A DNA stretch of 41,239 bases from an uncultured Desulfosporosinus sp. (GCA_927405585.1 CAKMJS010000037.1:1-41239), one strand, 5' to 3'. Numbered from the stretch's first letter, positions 24,563-32,446 are shown. Notes: a model not told the origin generated them from the letters alone. Numbers and translations: made by a program.

Positions 24563-25332
24563 TCAATATTGATTCTTATGCCTATAGCAATAATCTAAAG
24601 ACAATTCATCCAGGGGAAAAGTCACTTTTTGCTGTGATTACCATGACCGTTTGTCTAACCTCTCCTACTTACATCACTCCGTTGCTCGTCCTAGCTCTAA
24701 TGGCTGGGGTCATCATCTTGAAAGCAGGCATTCCCTCCAGAATTTTTATTAAGCTAATGCTTGTTCCCCTTTCATTTCTTTTGATCAGCGTTTTAACGAT
24801 CGCTTTTTCCGTCTCGACCAATCCTTCGGGTTTTTGGCTCGCTCACACCCTATATGGTCTAACCATAGGAATACGCTACCCCGATCTGATCACAGCGGCT
24901 CAGCTCTTCTTAAGATCTTTGGGAGCTGTTTCCTGCCTCTATTTTTTAGCCCTCACCACACCTATGACGGAAATCATCACAGTTCTCCACCGCTTGAAAG
25001 TTCCGGCCATTATCACGGAATTAATGGTGCTGGTGTATCGGTTTATCTTTGTCTTAATGGAAACAGCCATCACCATCCACAGAGCTCAAGCGTCTCGTTC
25101 AGGGTATGTATCCCTGAAAGTTTCCTATCGATCTCTGAGTCGGCTCTTCTCCTCACTCTTAGGGAAAGTCTTTGTGAAGTCTCAGGAACTCTACAATGCT
25201 ATGGCAGCTCGTTGTTACACGGGAGAAATTAAAGTTCTTACAAAGAAGTATCCTGTTAGCTTAAAAAATTATTTTCTAATAACTGGACTTGGACTTCCTT
25301 TGATCTTGTTTAATATGCTTTGGAGGAGATAA
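24559..25332 (+). CDS. cbiQ: Cobalt ECF transporter T component CbiQ
   Basis: A 257-residue transmembrane coupling protein linking CbiM to the ATPase. It has five to six helices and the two cytoplasmic Ala-Arg coupling motifs, the first in IHRAQASRSGY (about 180) and the second in YNAMAARCYTGE (about 215). The start is GTG at 24559, overlapping the cbiN stop by 4 bases. Confidence 0.93.
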   Translation: MINIDSYAYSNNLKTIHPGEKSLFAVITMTVCLTSPTYITPLLVLALMAGVIILKAGIPSRIFIKLMLVPLSFLLISVLTIAFSVSTNPSGFWLAHTLYGLTIGIRYPDLITAAQLFLRSLGAVSCLYFLALTTPMTEIITVLHRLKVPAIITELMVLVYRFIFVLMETAITIHRAQASRSGYVSLKVSYRSLSRLFSSLLGKVFVKSQELYNAMAARCYTGEIKVLTKKYPVSLKNYFLITGLGLPLILFNMLWRR

Positions 25333-25334
25333 AT

Positions 25335-26195
25335 TTGCCGGAAGTAATACTTGAAGCAGTGGATTTAGATTATTTTTATCCAGATGGCACCAATGCCTTG
25401 CGTAACATTAATTTACAAGTTGAAAAAGGTGAAAAGCTGACGATTCTTGGCTCAAACGGAGCGGGAAAATCAACTTTATTCATGCAATTCAACGGACTTT
25501 ATCGCCCGACTACAGGGTGTATCCAGTATCAAGGACATGCCATTTCCTATAAAAATAAGGCTCTGATAGAATTACGTAAAAAAGTGGGGATCGTCTTTCA
25601 AGATCCAGATAGTCAGCTGTTTTCCTCGAGTGTTTATCAGGATATTTCGTTTGGTCCTCTTAATCTTGGACTTTCAGAACATGAAGTCAAGGCTAGAGTT
25701 AAACAAGCCTTGTTCGATACGGAAACCACTGACCTAGAAGACAAGCCCACTCACTTGTTAAGTTACGGGCAGAAAAAAAGGGTTTCGATCGCGGGCGTTT
25801 TAGCGATGGAACCCGAAGTCATCATTTTTGATGAACCAACCGCCGGGCTCGATCCTCGTCACGCTCGTGAGTTTATGCAACTTTTGAAAAAATTGAGCAC
25901 TGAAGGTAAAACAATTATCATTTCTACCCATGACGTGGATTTAGCATATTCCTGGTCAGATCGTTTAGCTATTATGTCGAGTGGAGAGATCATTGCTCAC
26001 GGTGAACCTGGCGAACTATTCCTGCAACCTGAACTGATTGAACGTGCCGATTTGGCCCTACCGTGGCTGATAGATATGTATTGTAGTTTGGTAGAAAAAG
26101 GCTGGTTACCACCCTCTACCCCTTTACCTAAAACCAAAGCCGATTTACTGATGATTATCCCCCTAGTCCCGATAACCATCAAGCCTATGCTCTAG
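25335..26195 (+). CDS. cbiO: Cobalt ECF transporter ATPase CbiO
   Basis: A 286-residue ABC ATPase that powers CbiMNQ. Walker A GSNGAGKST, Q-loop VFQDPDSQLF, signature LSYGQKKR, Walker B VIIFDEPTAGLD and the switch His in ISTHDVDLA are all intact, with a C-terminal extension typical of ECF ATPases. I place the start at TTG 25335, 6 bases after GGAGGAG; the frame can be extended to a TTG at 25320, but that would lie inside the ribosome binding site and overlap cbiQ. Confidence 0.93.
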   Translation: MPEVILEAVDLDYFYPDGTNALRNINLQVEKGEKLTILGSNGAGKSTLFMQFNGLYRPTTGCIQYQGHAISYKNKALIELRKKVGIVFQDPDSQLFSSSVYQDISFGPLNLGLSEHEVKARVKQALFDTETTDLEDKPTHLLSYGQKKRVSIAGVLAMEPEVIIFDEPTAGLDPRHAREFMQLLKKLSTEGKTIIISTHDVDLAYSWSDRLAIMSSGEIIAHGEPGELFLQPELIERADLALPWLIDMYCSLVEKGWLPPSTPLPKTKADLLMIIPLVPITIKPML

Positions 26196-26200
26196 GAGCC

Positions 26201-26228
26201 GTAGGGGCAATCCACGAATTGCCCACCC
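26201..26228. repeat. Palindromic repeat, degenerate copy 2
   Basis: GTAGGGGCAAT followed by GAATTGCCCACC, a mutated copy of the 28-base palindrome, just after cbiO. Confidence 0.6.
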
Positions 26229-26286
26229 ATTAGTCCCCCTAACCCTTATGAACCTCAAGCCTATACACCTTGAAACTTATCATTCT

Positions 26287-26346
26287 GACACAAAAGAAGA
26301 GGCTTATTCCCCCCATGTAGGAGGAGTAAGCCTCTTCTTTTGTGTC
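26287..26346. terminator. Long bidirectional terminator between cbiO and the Fur-family gene
   Basis: A 24-base inverted repeat (26287-26310 and 26323-26346; one mismatch, core AAAGAAGAGGCTTA/TAAGCCTCTTCTTT) with a 12-base loop. A/T-rich outer stem sequences give T-runs in both directions, fitting its place between convergent genes. Confidence 0.85.
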
Positions 26347-26368
26347 TTTCGTGTCTTTCGTGTCTTTC
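26342..26368. repeat. Three tandem copies of GTGTCTTTC
   Basis: Three exact 9-base copies; the first is inside the right arm of the terminator hairpin. This looks like slippage expansion of the stem end. Confidence 0.85.
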
Positions 26369-26404
26369 GTCCAATTCCTATCCTACCAGCCCTAAGTATT
26401 TCAA

Positions 26405-26839
26405 TTACACCTTTTTGCAGTTATGACAATATCCGTAGATCTCTAACTTATGTCCCGTCACGTCGAAATCTATTTTCTTTTTAAGGCTCTCTTGAAGTTC
26501 ACCCATAGGGCAATCTTCTATAGAAATCACCTTGTGACAACCAACGCAGAACAAATGATGTTTATGCTCATGATGATTGAGTTCATACCGAGCTTTGCCA
26601 TCGTCCATTGTCGACTTAATTACTAAATTTTTAGAAACAAATATATCCAAAGTCCTATAGACCGTGGACAAATTTATTAAAGCAGTGTTTTCCTTTAACG
26701 ATATATAGAGTTCCTCAGCGGTTATAGGATCTTCAGACTGTTCTAGCAGAAGTAGGATGGCATTCCTGTGCTTAGTGCTTTTCATCCCTTCACGTTTTAA
26801 GATTTCCGTATAGTTAGTATTTTCTTCCAACGAGATCAT
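26405..26839 (-). CDS. Fur-family regulator, probably Zur
   Basis: A 144-residue Fur-superfamily protein. The winged helix lies in about 10-85 (TKHRNAILLLLEQSEDPITAEELY, LINLSTVYRTLDIFVSKNLV), then the metal site YELNHHEHKHHLFCVGC. Structural zinc cysteines are at 98/101 and 138/141. It is divergent from znuACB, so zinc sensing (Zur) is the best inference; Fur or PerR roles cannot be excluded from sequence alone. The ATG at 26839 has GAGGG directly abutting it; a TTG three codons later (26830) is 9 bases from GAGGG and may be the true start. A 7-base tandem repeat lies 11 bases upstream. Confidence 0.88.
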   Translation of the reverse strand: MISLEENTNYTEILKREGMKSTKHRNAILLLLEQSEDPITAEELYISLKENTALINLSTVYRTLDIFVSKNLVIKSTMDDGKARYELNHHEHKHHLFCVGCHKVISIEDCPMGELQESLKKKIDFDVTGHKLEIYGYCHNCKKV

Positions 26840-26849
26840 CCCTCAACTC

Positions 26850-26898
26850 TTATTGCTTATTGCTTATTGCTTATTGCTTATTGCTTATTGCTTATTGG
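26850..26898. repeat. Tandem heptamer repeat TTATTGC upstream of the Fur-family gene
   Basis: Six exact copies of TTATTGC (GCAATAA on the gene strand) plus a seventh with one change, 49 bases in all. They lie immediately 5' of the regulator's ribosome binding site. No other copy of this array is present in the window. Confidence 0.95.
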
Positions 26899-27058
26899 TT
26901 AGTACTTAGTACTTTGTTAATACTTTATTATCTCCATTTTAATCGTTTTAAATTTTTTAGCAACGTTTTAGTTACTAAAACTTGTCGAGCAATTAATTAA
27001 CTTGTACCACAAGGTCTAGCTTTTACTTGTATTTGATGATTAAGAAGGAAAGTAATGG
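26899..27058. other. Divergent control region between the Fur-family gene and znuA
   Basis: AT-rich non-coding DNA. It holds AGTACT-T-AGTACT (26901-26913) and a perfect 17-base palindrome GTTTTAGT-T-ACTAAAAC (26965-26981), which is a candidate operator for the regulator's own promoter. No certain promoter was identified on the minus strand. Confidence 0.4.
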
Positions 27059-27086
27059 TTTACAATTAGAGATAATAGAGTATAAT
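27059..27086 (+). promoter_or_regulatory. Promoter of znuACB
   Basis: TTTACA (27059-27064), 16 bases, perfect TATAAT (27081-27086), about 70 bases before znuA. Confidence 0.7.
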
Positions 27087-27098
27087 TTATTTATGAGA

Positions 27099-27119
27099 TG
27101 CAAATGCAAGGCGTTTGCA
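27099..27119 (+). promoter_or_regulatory. Candidate Zur operator at znuA
   Basis: Inverted repeat TGCAAATGC-AAG-GCGTTTGCA, 8 of 9 positions paired, 12 bases downstream of the -10, over the likely transcription start. Size and place fit a Zur/Fur box, but it does not match the Bacillus consensus that I know. Confidence 0.55.
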
Positions 27120-27154
27120 AGTAAGTTCAACTCGAGATGAAATGAGGTAATTTT

Positions 27155-28072
27155 ATGAATTCAAAATTTATTAAACGTCTTGGCCTAGTCCTATTAAGCT
27201 TATTAATCTTAAGTGGGTGTGGGGCTAACAATGAATCGCAGGCCACGGTTAGTCCAACAGAAAAACCATCTTCAACGATGACGATAGCTACCACCTTCTA
27301 TCCAATGTATATCTTTGCATTGAACGTTGCTAAGGATATCCCTAATGTAACCGTGATCAATATGACACAGCCTTCGGCAGGATGCCTTCATGATTATGCT
27401 GCAACCCCTCAGGACATGAAAAATCTAGAAGAAGCAAGCGTCCTGATCACCAACGGAGCAGACATGGAATCCTTCATGGATAAGATTACGAGCCAAATGC
27501 CGAATCTAAAGATCATTGAGTCCAGTAAAGGTATCGAACTCATTAAAGGCGATGGAGATGAGGGCGATAATCCTCATGTTTGGGTAAGTATCTCGAATGC
27601 CATGACTGAGGTACAAACCATCGGAGATCAACTTGCAATCTTAGACCCCTCTAATGCCATGAAATATCAAGAGAACACGAAGGCGTATATCAAAAAGCTC
27701 GAGGCGCAAAGAGCGAAAATGCATTTAGCCTTAGACGGCATAAAAAACCGTGATATTGTCACGTTTCATGAGGCATTCCCCTATTTCGCTCAAGAATTCA
27801 ACTTTAACATAGCTGCAGTCATCGAACGTGAACCAGGTTCGGCTCCCAATGCCAAAGAATTGAGTGAAACGATCGACACCGTCAAGAACCTCAAAATAAC
27901 CGCTCTCTTTGCAGAACCACAGTATGATGCTAAAGCAGCAGCAACCATTGCGTCAGCAACCGGTGCTAAAGTTTATACTCTTGACCCCGTTGTCATGGGA
28001 CCCATGGAAGCAGATGCCTATATCAATATTATGGATAGCAATCTTAAAACCTTGCAAGAGGCACTAAAATGA
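27155..28072 (+). CDS. znuA: Zinc ABC transporter substrate-binding lipoprotein ZnuA
   Basis: A 305-residue cluster A-I metal-binding lipoprotein. It has a signal peptide with lipobox LILSGC (Cys at about 22), then the ZnuA/TroA fold. Metal ligands are visible in GCLHDYAAT, NPHVWVS and TFHEAFPYF, with the fourth carboxylate in FAEPQYD. The usual His-rich loop of Gram-negative ZnuA is missing; instead there is a short acidic GDGDEGDN stretch just before the second His. It binds Zn(II), or possibly Mn(II), outside the cell for ZnuBC. The stop overlaps the znuC ATG. Confidence 0.92.
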   Translation: MNSKFIKRLGLVLLSLLILSGCGANNESQATVSPTEKPSSTMTIATTFYPMYIFALNVAKDIPNVTVINMTQPSAGCLHDYAATPQDMKNLEEASVLITNGADMESFMDKITSQMPNLKIIESSKGIELIKGDGDEGDNPHVWVSISNAMTEVQTIGDQLAILDPSNAMKYQENTKAYIKKLEAQRAKMHLALDGIKNRDIVTFHEAFPYFAQEFNFNIAAVIEREPGSAPNAKELSETIDTVKNLKITALFAEPQYDAKAAATIASATGAKVYTLDPVVMGPMEADAYINIMDSNLKTLQEALK

Positions 28073-28902
28073 GGATGAACATGCTACAACCCAAATGCAC
28101 GCATAGTTGTCAATGGTCCTCCTGCCAGTGTGGTCTATGTTGCACTAAAATCACAAACTTTGGTGTTTCACGCGGTGGTACACAAATATTAAAGGATGTC
28201 AATCTCCATATTCACTGTGGAGATTTGACTGCAATTATTGGTCCGAACGGCGCTGGAAAAAGCACTCTGCTGAAGGCTATCTTAGGCGAGATTCCACATA
28301 CTGGAGAACTTCAATTTCTAGATGCTAACAACGAAGGAACCTCAAAACTATCGATGGGTTACGTCCCTCAAAAGCTTGATCTCGATTCCAGTTCTCCAAC
28401 CAGTGTGCTGGACTTATTTGCTGCGGCCCACACGAGGCTGCCGATCTGGTTCTCCTATCCTAAAAAAACTCGTGAGCGTGTTCGAGAAACTCTAGCCCGT
28501 ACTAAGGCAGAACACTTAATAGATAAACGCTTAGGCGCCTTATCTGGTGGTGAGTTACAACGGGTTTTACTCGCCCTCGCTCTTGATCCAATTCCACACC
28601 TCTTGCTTCTCGATGAGCCCGTATCTGGTATTGACCAAAGAGGCTTAGAATTGTTTTACCAGACAGTTTCCATTCTGCGAAAAAACTACGACTTATCCAT
28701 AATCTTGGTTTCTCATGACCTCAATTTGGTCGCCGAGTATGCGGATCGTATAGCCTTTATTAATAATAAGACCCTCGAATGCAGTGGAACTCCCCAAGAA
28801 GTGTTCAGTAATGAAAAAGTAATCCAAACCTTTGGTTTAGATTGGTCGAAACGTTATCTACGAGACGAGAAGGATAGGGTGGATAATGCAATTATGGTAT
28901 AG
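28069..28902 (+). CDS. znuC: Zinc ABC transporter ATPase ZnuC with Cys-rich N-terminal extension
   Basis: A 277-residue ABC ATPase: Walker A GPNGAGKST, Q-loop YVPQKL, signature LSGGELQR, Walker B LLLLDEPVSG and the switch His in VSHDLNL. Before the ATPase fold there is an extra 25-residue tail with Cys at 10, 14, 19, 21, 24 and 25 and His at 12 (CTHSC, CQCGLCC), which looks like a metal-binding site. ATG codons at residues 3 and 5 are possible starts; all keep the Cys tail. It overlaps znuA by 4 bases and znuB by 17. Confidence 0.91.
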   Translation: MRMNMLQPKCTHSCQWSSCQCGLCCTKITNFGVSRGGTQILKDVNLHIHCGDLTAIIGPNGAGKSTLLKAILGEIPHTGELQFLDANNEGTSKLSMGYVPQKLDLDSSSPTSVLDLFAAAHTRLPIWFSYPKKTRERVRETLARTKAEHLIDKRLGALSGGELQRVLLALALDPIPHLLLLDEPVSGIDQRGLELFYQTVSILRKNYDLSIILVSHDLNLVAEYADRIAFINNKTLECSGTPQEVFSNEKVIQTFGLDWSKRYLRDEKDRVDNAIMV

Positions 28903-29725
28903 TCTGCTGGACTTAATACTACCCTTTGGCTGGTTAGATCATGCGTTTATGAAGAACGCTCTACTGGGTGTTTTATTAGTGACACCCATTTTCGGCTTAT
29001 TAGGCACTATGATCGTCAATAACCGCATGGCCTTCTTTTCTGATTCGCTGGGTCATTCTGCCCTGACTGGGATTGCGATCGGGGTCATCTTAGGCATCAA
29101 AAATCCTATCTGGTCTATGCTCTTTTTTTCAGTGTTGATTACCATCGCCATTCTAGTGGTTAAAGAAGCCAATACGGCGTCTACCGATACAATCATTGGC
29201 GTGTTTTCGTCGACTGCGGTAGCCCTCGGCATCGTTATACTCTCTCGCAACGGTGGTTTTAGCAAATACTCCGTGTATCTAATTGGTGATTTGTTGAGTA
29301 TTAACCCCACTGATTTGTTGACCCTCAGCCTTGTCTTTGTCCTAGTGATAGCCTTATGGGCAGTAATTTTTAATCGACTTCTTCTGGCAAGTATGAACCC
29401 CTCTCTAGCACGCAGTCGAGGGATCAAGGTCCGACTTTATGAATACTTATTTACTATGATGATGGCCGTTATTGTAACCCTTTCGATTCAATGGGTTGGA
29501 ATACTAATCATAAGTTCCCTACTTATTTTGCCAGCTGCTGCCTCGCGAAATATTGCTAAGAATATGAGGCAATACCACATTTACTCGGTTCTAATCGCTC
29601 TTATCTCCGGCGTATCGGGGCTGATCTTATCGTATTATTGGGGGACAGCTACCGGGGCAACAATTGTCCTCATCACATCGGCATTTTTTGCAGGAACTTT
29701 TATCGTCAAGTTACGATATAAATGA
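28886..29725 (+). CDS. znuB: Zinc ABC transporter permease ZnuB
   Basis: A 279-residue integral membrane protein of the ABC-3 family with about eight helices. Family segments: NNRMAFFSDSLGHSALTGIAIG near the N-terminus, GDLLSINPTDL in the middle and SLLILPAAASRNIAKN near the C-terminus. It forms the membrane channel for ZnuA-delivered zinc. The start overlaps znuC by 17 bases, and a strong terminator follows. Confidence 0.93.
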   Translation: MQLWYSLLDLILPFGWLDHAFMKNALLGVLLVTPIFGLLGTMIVNNRMAFFSDSLGHSALTGIAIGVILGIKNPIWSMLFFSVLITIAILVVKEANTASTDTIIGVFSSTAVALGIVILSRNGGFSKYSVYLIGDLLSINPTDLLTLSLVFVLVIALWAVIFNRLLLASMNPSLARSRGIKVRLYEYLFTMMMAVIVTLSIQWVGILIISSLLILPAAASRNIAKNMRQYHIYSVLIALISGVSGLILSYYWGTATGATIVLITSAFFAGTFIVKLRYK

Positions 29726-29762
29726 GGTTCTTGGTAACATTTCTTTCTCTGCTCTGAGATTT

Positions 29763-29801
29763 AAAGCACTACTTTAATGACATTAAAGTAAGTGCTTTTT
29801 T
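29763..29801 (+). terminator. Terminator of znuACB
   Basis: Stem AAAGCACTACTTTAATG (29763-29779) with CATTAAAGTAAGTGCTTT (29781-29798), almost fully paired, followed by T residues. It lies 37 bases after znuB. Confidence 0.88.
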
Positions 29802-29941
29802 GTCCGTAACAGCTCGGTTGTCTTCCGAAGGATAGAATAATCAAACCTCCTATTGAAAACACTAACAACTGTGAATGTTAATCGTTTTCTTTGTTTCATG
29901 GCACAGTCAACTTATGACTCAGAACAGAAAAGGGAGTTGCT

Positions 29942-30424
29942 ATGAATAGAGATATTCTAATTTTAATTGCTGCATGGATTATTACTACTATTATACTTGT
30001 ATGCTATATTCCGAAAGAAAAAATTCGTGAAGCTCAACTTGTTTTCCTTTTTATATTATTAATAACATGGTTGATCGGTCTCTTGGTCGTAGAATTTGGA
30101 TTAATCGAATATCCCGTTGAATTCTTTCAGCATGCAACACAGACAAGTTTTACGTTTGAATACTTTATTTTTCCTGCTTTATGCGCTGTGTTCAATATCA
30201 ATTATCCCGAAAACAAAAGTATATTTAAGCAAGTTATGCATTACGTCAACTTCTGTTCAGTCATGACTTTAATCGAAGTCATCTGTGAAAGGTTTACTAA
30301 TATCATTACTTACCTGCACTGGACCTGGTATTTAACTTGGATTACTCTTTTTATAACGTTTTATCTTTCTCGACAGTATTACCGTTGGTTCTTTAAGCTG
30401 AAGAATGATTCCCAAGGAACTTAA
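29942..30424 (+). CDS. CBO0543-family small polytopic membrane protein
   Basis: A 160-residue membrane protein with about five helices (about 5-22, 32-52, 70-88, 98-113 and 122-143). It carries the segment VEFGLIEYPVEFF and FEYFIFPALCAVFNINYP, which I recognise from the clostridial/bacillar CBO0543 family of unknown function. AAAAGGGAG lies just upstream of the ATG. It is a single gene after the znu terminator, with no operon partner visible. A second, more distant protein of similar architecture lies at 32604-33107. Confidence 0.7.
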   Translation: MNRDILILIAAWIITTIILVCYIPKEKIREAQLVFLFILLITWLIGLLVVEFGLIEYPVEFFQHATQTSFTFEYFIFPALCAVFNINYPENKSIFKQVMHYVNFCSVMTLIEVICERFTNIITYLHWTWYLTWITLFITFYLSRQYYRWFFKLKNDSQGT

Positions 30425-30551
30425 TCTCTAACCATAATCTAATTTTCTGCTTAACTTTTCTTAGCGAGTTATTTTAAGGATAGAACCGTACAAATAACAT
30501 AAACTACACTACAGTAGGCTTTATTGATATTTGCACGGAGGTGGACCTTCG

Positions 30552-31256
30552 ATGAATCATACAGAAAATCGGAAATCGGCGTCCGTAGCAGTTCATCCTG
30601 AATTACGACGCACCTTACTTTCCAGACCGACCCAAGAATCCTTACGCACTATTATCCAATACCAACTCTTTGATCAGCCTCGTCAACCTCTCACAAACGA
30701 TATCCTTTGCTTGCTACCCTATTGGGAACTGCAGGCCTGCGAAGGAAACGGAGTTTTAGCAACCTTGATTCAACACATGGTACAACGCTCGCCCCGCTTA
30801 GTGAAAAACGACAAGATAATAGAAGCTAACCTTCTGCGCATTCGAATCTTGGCCTCAACGCCTGGAATCTTCTCCTTTCCACCGCTTGAAATTCAAGAAC
30901 ACCTCCTTGATTTTCTGAGTATGTCAGATATCTTAGCAGACCTTCCTCAATTTGAAGTGGTGTCCTTTTCAGCTTCAGAAATTTCCCCTCTAGCGTCTGA
31001 CTTAACACGTTTTCGACTTACTCCTCACAGTCGTCGCTATATTCAGAACTTATTTCATACTCTTCGACGTGAAGCCGTCCTTACAGTTCTGGCTCATATT
31101 GCCAAGCACTATCCCCTCATACCAACCTGCCGAAAAGCCTATGCGCTGATGCTTTCCCTCGATAATCCAGACACTTGGGGAACACATCCCTTTTGTATAC
31201 GTCTCATCGCGAATCGCTTTTGGGACAATAAATTAATGGAAACTACAGAAGCGTAA
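30552..31256 (+). CDS. Conserved-looking protein of unknown function
   Basis: I do not recognise this 234-residue protein. It is soluble-looking, with no signal peptide or membrane helix, and seems mainly alpha-helical with many Leu, Arg and His residues. The best-defined segments are VHPELRRTLLSRPTQESLRTIIQYQLF near the N-terminus (single block, residues about 15-41) and YIQNLFHTLRREAVLTVL. The start is ATG 30552, because GGAGGTGG lies 7 bases upstream; the frame opens 7 codons earlier with TTG inside that site. It is convergent with the CotJC-like gene, 24 bases apart. Codon use resembles the neighbours. Confidence 0.7.
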   Translation: MNHTENRKSASVAVHPELRRTLLSRPTQESLRTIIQYQLFDQPRQPLTNDILCLLPYWELQACEGNGVLATLIQHMVQRSPRLVKNDKIIEANLLRIRILASTPGIFSFPPLEIQEHLLDFLSMSDILADLPQFEVVSFSASEISPLASDLTRFRLTPHSRRYIQNLFHTLRREAVLTVLAHIAKHYPLIPTCRKAYALMLSLDNPDTWGTHPFCIRLIANRFWDNKLMETTEA

Positions 31257-31280
31257 GGGGGAGAAGGACCGGCACGCTTC

Positions 31281-31835
31281 TTATTCTAAGACCTGCAAGC
31301 TCATTTTATAATCATAAATCAACTCGTTAAAATCCTCAGGCGAGCCGTTATCACGGATAAGTATTTGTGCTCTTTGTAGCAATCGCTTATGTACCTCTTC
31401 CCTACTGATTAGAAATTTGATCATCCGCTTCATGTTTGGGTCACAGGTCAGTTCTAAATGCTGTTGATACAACTGACCTGCCCGGGTTTCTGCCTGCACA
31501 TTTACTTGCAGGATAGTGAACCAGTCAACGCTTTGATCAATATAGTTAATCACCCATGGAGCGCCTTGAGAATTTATACAGGTCAGCGGCGACCCACCTA
31601 ACTTCATTATCGCCACCGCAATTATTTCCATATGCCCTAATTCCTCTGCAGCGAATAACCCAAGGAGTTCTCGCACATAACGATTTGGTATATTAGAACG
31701 ATGATTTAAGTACTGTATGGAGGATGATAATTCGCTATTTCTTCCTGCATAGTGTTCCAGTAATACTCTAGCAAACATTGGATCTTGGCATTCAACATGG
31801 ATCGGATAGAATAAATGCTTGCGGAAATTAAACAT
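31281..31835 (-). CDS. CotJC-like spore-coat/manganese catalase-family protein
   Basis: A 184-residue ferritin-like di-metal protein of the CotJC/manganese catalase family. It shares FYPIHVECQDPMFARVLLEHYAG (residues about 9-31), LSSSIQYLNHRSNIPN, AAEELGHMEIIAVAIMKLGG (metal Glu and His) and a second pair in SREEVHKRLL. CotJC is an inner spore-coat protein, normally made in a cotJA-cotJB-cotJC operon under the mother-cell sigma factor; here neither cotJA nor cotJB is beside it. This supports a spore-forming host. Other spore ferritin-like proteins are possible. Confidence 0.8.
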   Translation of the reverse strand: MFNFRKHLFYPIHVECQDPMFARVLLEHYAGRNSELSSSIQYLNHRSNIPNRYVRELLGLFAAEELGHMEIIAVAIMKLGGSPLTCINSQGAPWVINYIDQSVDWFTILQVNVQAETRAGQLYQQHLELTCDPNMKRMIKFLISREEVHKRLLQRAQILIRDNGSPEDFNELIYDYKMSLQVLE

Positions 31836-31990
31836 TTTTATCCCCCCTTTAGATAGAGCACTCTACCTATATCATATGGAGGAGAGTTCCAACGGTCACA
31901 AACAACAAATACAACATTTTACAGGTATGTCTATGGACATATTACAAAAACTAAACCTGTACAAAATACATTACGTAAGGAGTTTTTTAT
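31836..31990. other. Divergent intergenic region upstream of the CotJC-like gene
   Basis: No gene supported. A weak sigma-A-like pair TTTACA...TATTAC (about 31918-31945) precedes the 42-residue ORF. A longer frame reading through this region (to 32016) overlaps the CotJC-like start and has no convincing composition. Confidence 0.3.
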
Positions 31991-32119
31991 ATGAGGATGA
32001 GAATGAAAAAGGTTGATCCCGGACCTTTCAGTTTCCTTCAACCCGGATGGTTTGCACTCCATACTGTCCTGATTACTGGAGTAACCATGCTAGGTAAAGC
32101 TTGGGAAAGAAGAAGCTGA
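31991..32119 (+). CDS. Small 42-residue membrane-type protein
   Basis: A short frame with a good ribosome binding site (AAGGAG, 8 bases upstream). It encodes a basic N-terminus (MRMRMKK), then FSFLQPGWFALH and one hydrophobic helix (about 20-36), ending KAWERRS. The PGWFALH-then-helix pattern resembles small single-pass proteins seen in related clostridia, but I cannot name a family. A strong terminator lies 42 bases downstream, so it looks like its own short transcript. Confidence 0.6.
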   Translation: MRMRMKKVDPGPFSFLQPGWFALHTVLITGVTMLGKAWERRS

Positions 32120-32160
32120 TAGATAGCCGCGATTCTAGTAAGCGGTAACCAATGGTCATG

Positions 32161-32203
32161 CAAAGTCAGAAACCCACTGTTATAAATGGGTTTCTGACTT
32201 TTG
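32161..32203 (+). terminator. Terminator after the 42-residue ORF
   Basis: Sixteen-base arms CAAAGTCAGAAACCCA (32161-32176) and TGGGTTTCTGACTTTTG (32187-32203), paired except for one bulged T, with a 10-base loop and T-rich 3' arm. Confidence 0.8.
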
Positions 32204-32265
32204 TCATCACTCTCTTTCACACTTTTTTCTAGTGTGCATAAGCTATCCGGAGGAAGTGATGAAAA

Positions 32266-32439
32266 GTGTTGTTACGTTGCCCAAATTGTCAGAGCATAGA
32301 CCACTTCAGCAAGTGGATTCAATACACTGCTGAAATTTTAAGAATCAACATAATTACTGCTGCCTATAGTTCCACATATGTCTGTCCACTTTGTTCTACA
32401 CTCTCCCCATGCAAAGTCTTACCACGCATTAATCATTAA
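32266..32439 (+). CDS. Possible 57-residue protein with two zinc-ribbon-like CxxC motifs
   Basis: Frame GTG 32266 to TAA 32437-32439. It begins MLLRCPNCQS and ends with YVCPLCSTLSPCK, giving two CPxC knuckles about 35 residues apart, as in small zinc-ribbon or rubredoxin-like proteins. GGAGGAAG lies 9-12 bases upstream, a little far. A competing ATG at 32259 in another frame gives only 24 residues. No homologue is recognised. The paired CPxC motifs make it more likely than chance. Confidence 0.45.
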   Translation: MLLRCPNCQSIDHFSKWIQYTAEILRINIITAAYSSTYVCPLCSTLSPCKVLPRINH

Positions 32440-32446
32440 ACAAAGG

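Noticed and set aside
26342-26898. CRISPR-like array from the short tandem repeats
   Set aside because: Units are 7 and 9 bases without spacers, so they are slippage repeats, not CRISPR.
31819-32016. A 65-codon frame starting inside the CotJC-like gene
   Set aside because: Opposite-strand overlap with the CotJC-like start and no coding character; the 42-residue frame at 31991 is the better candidate.
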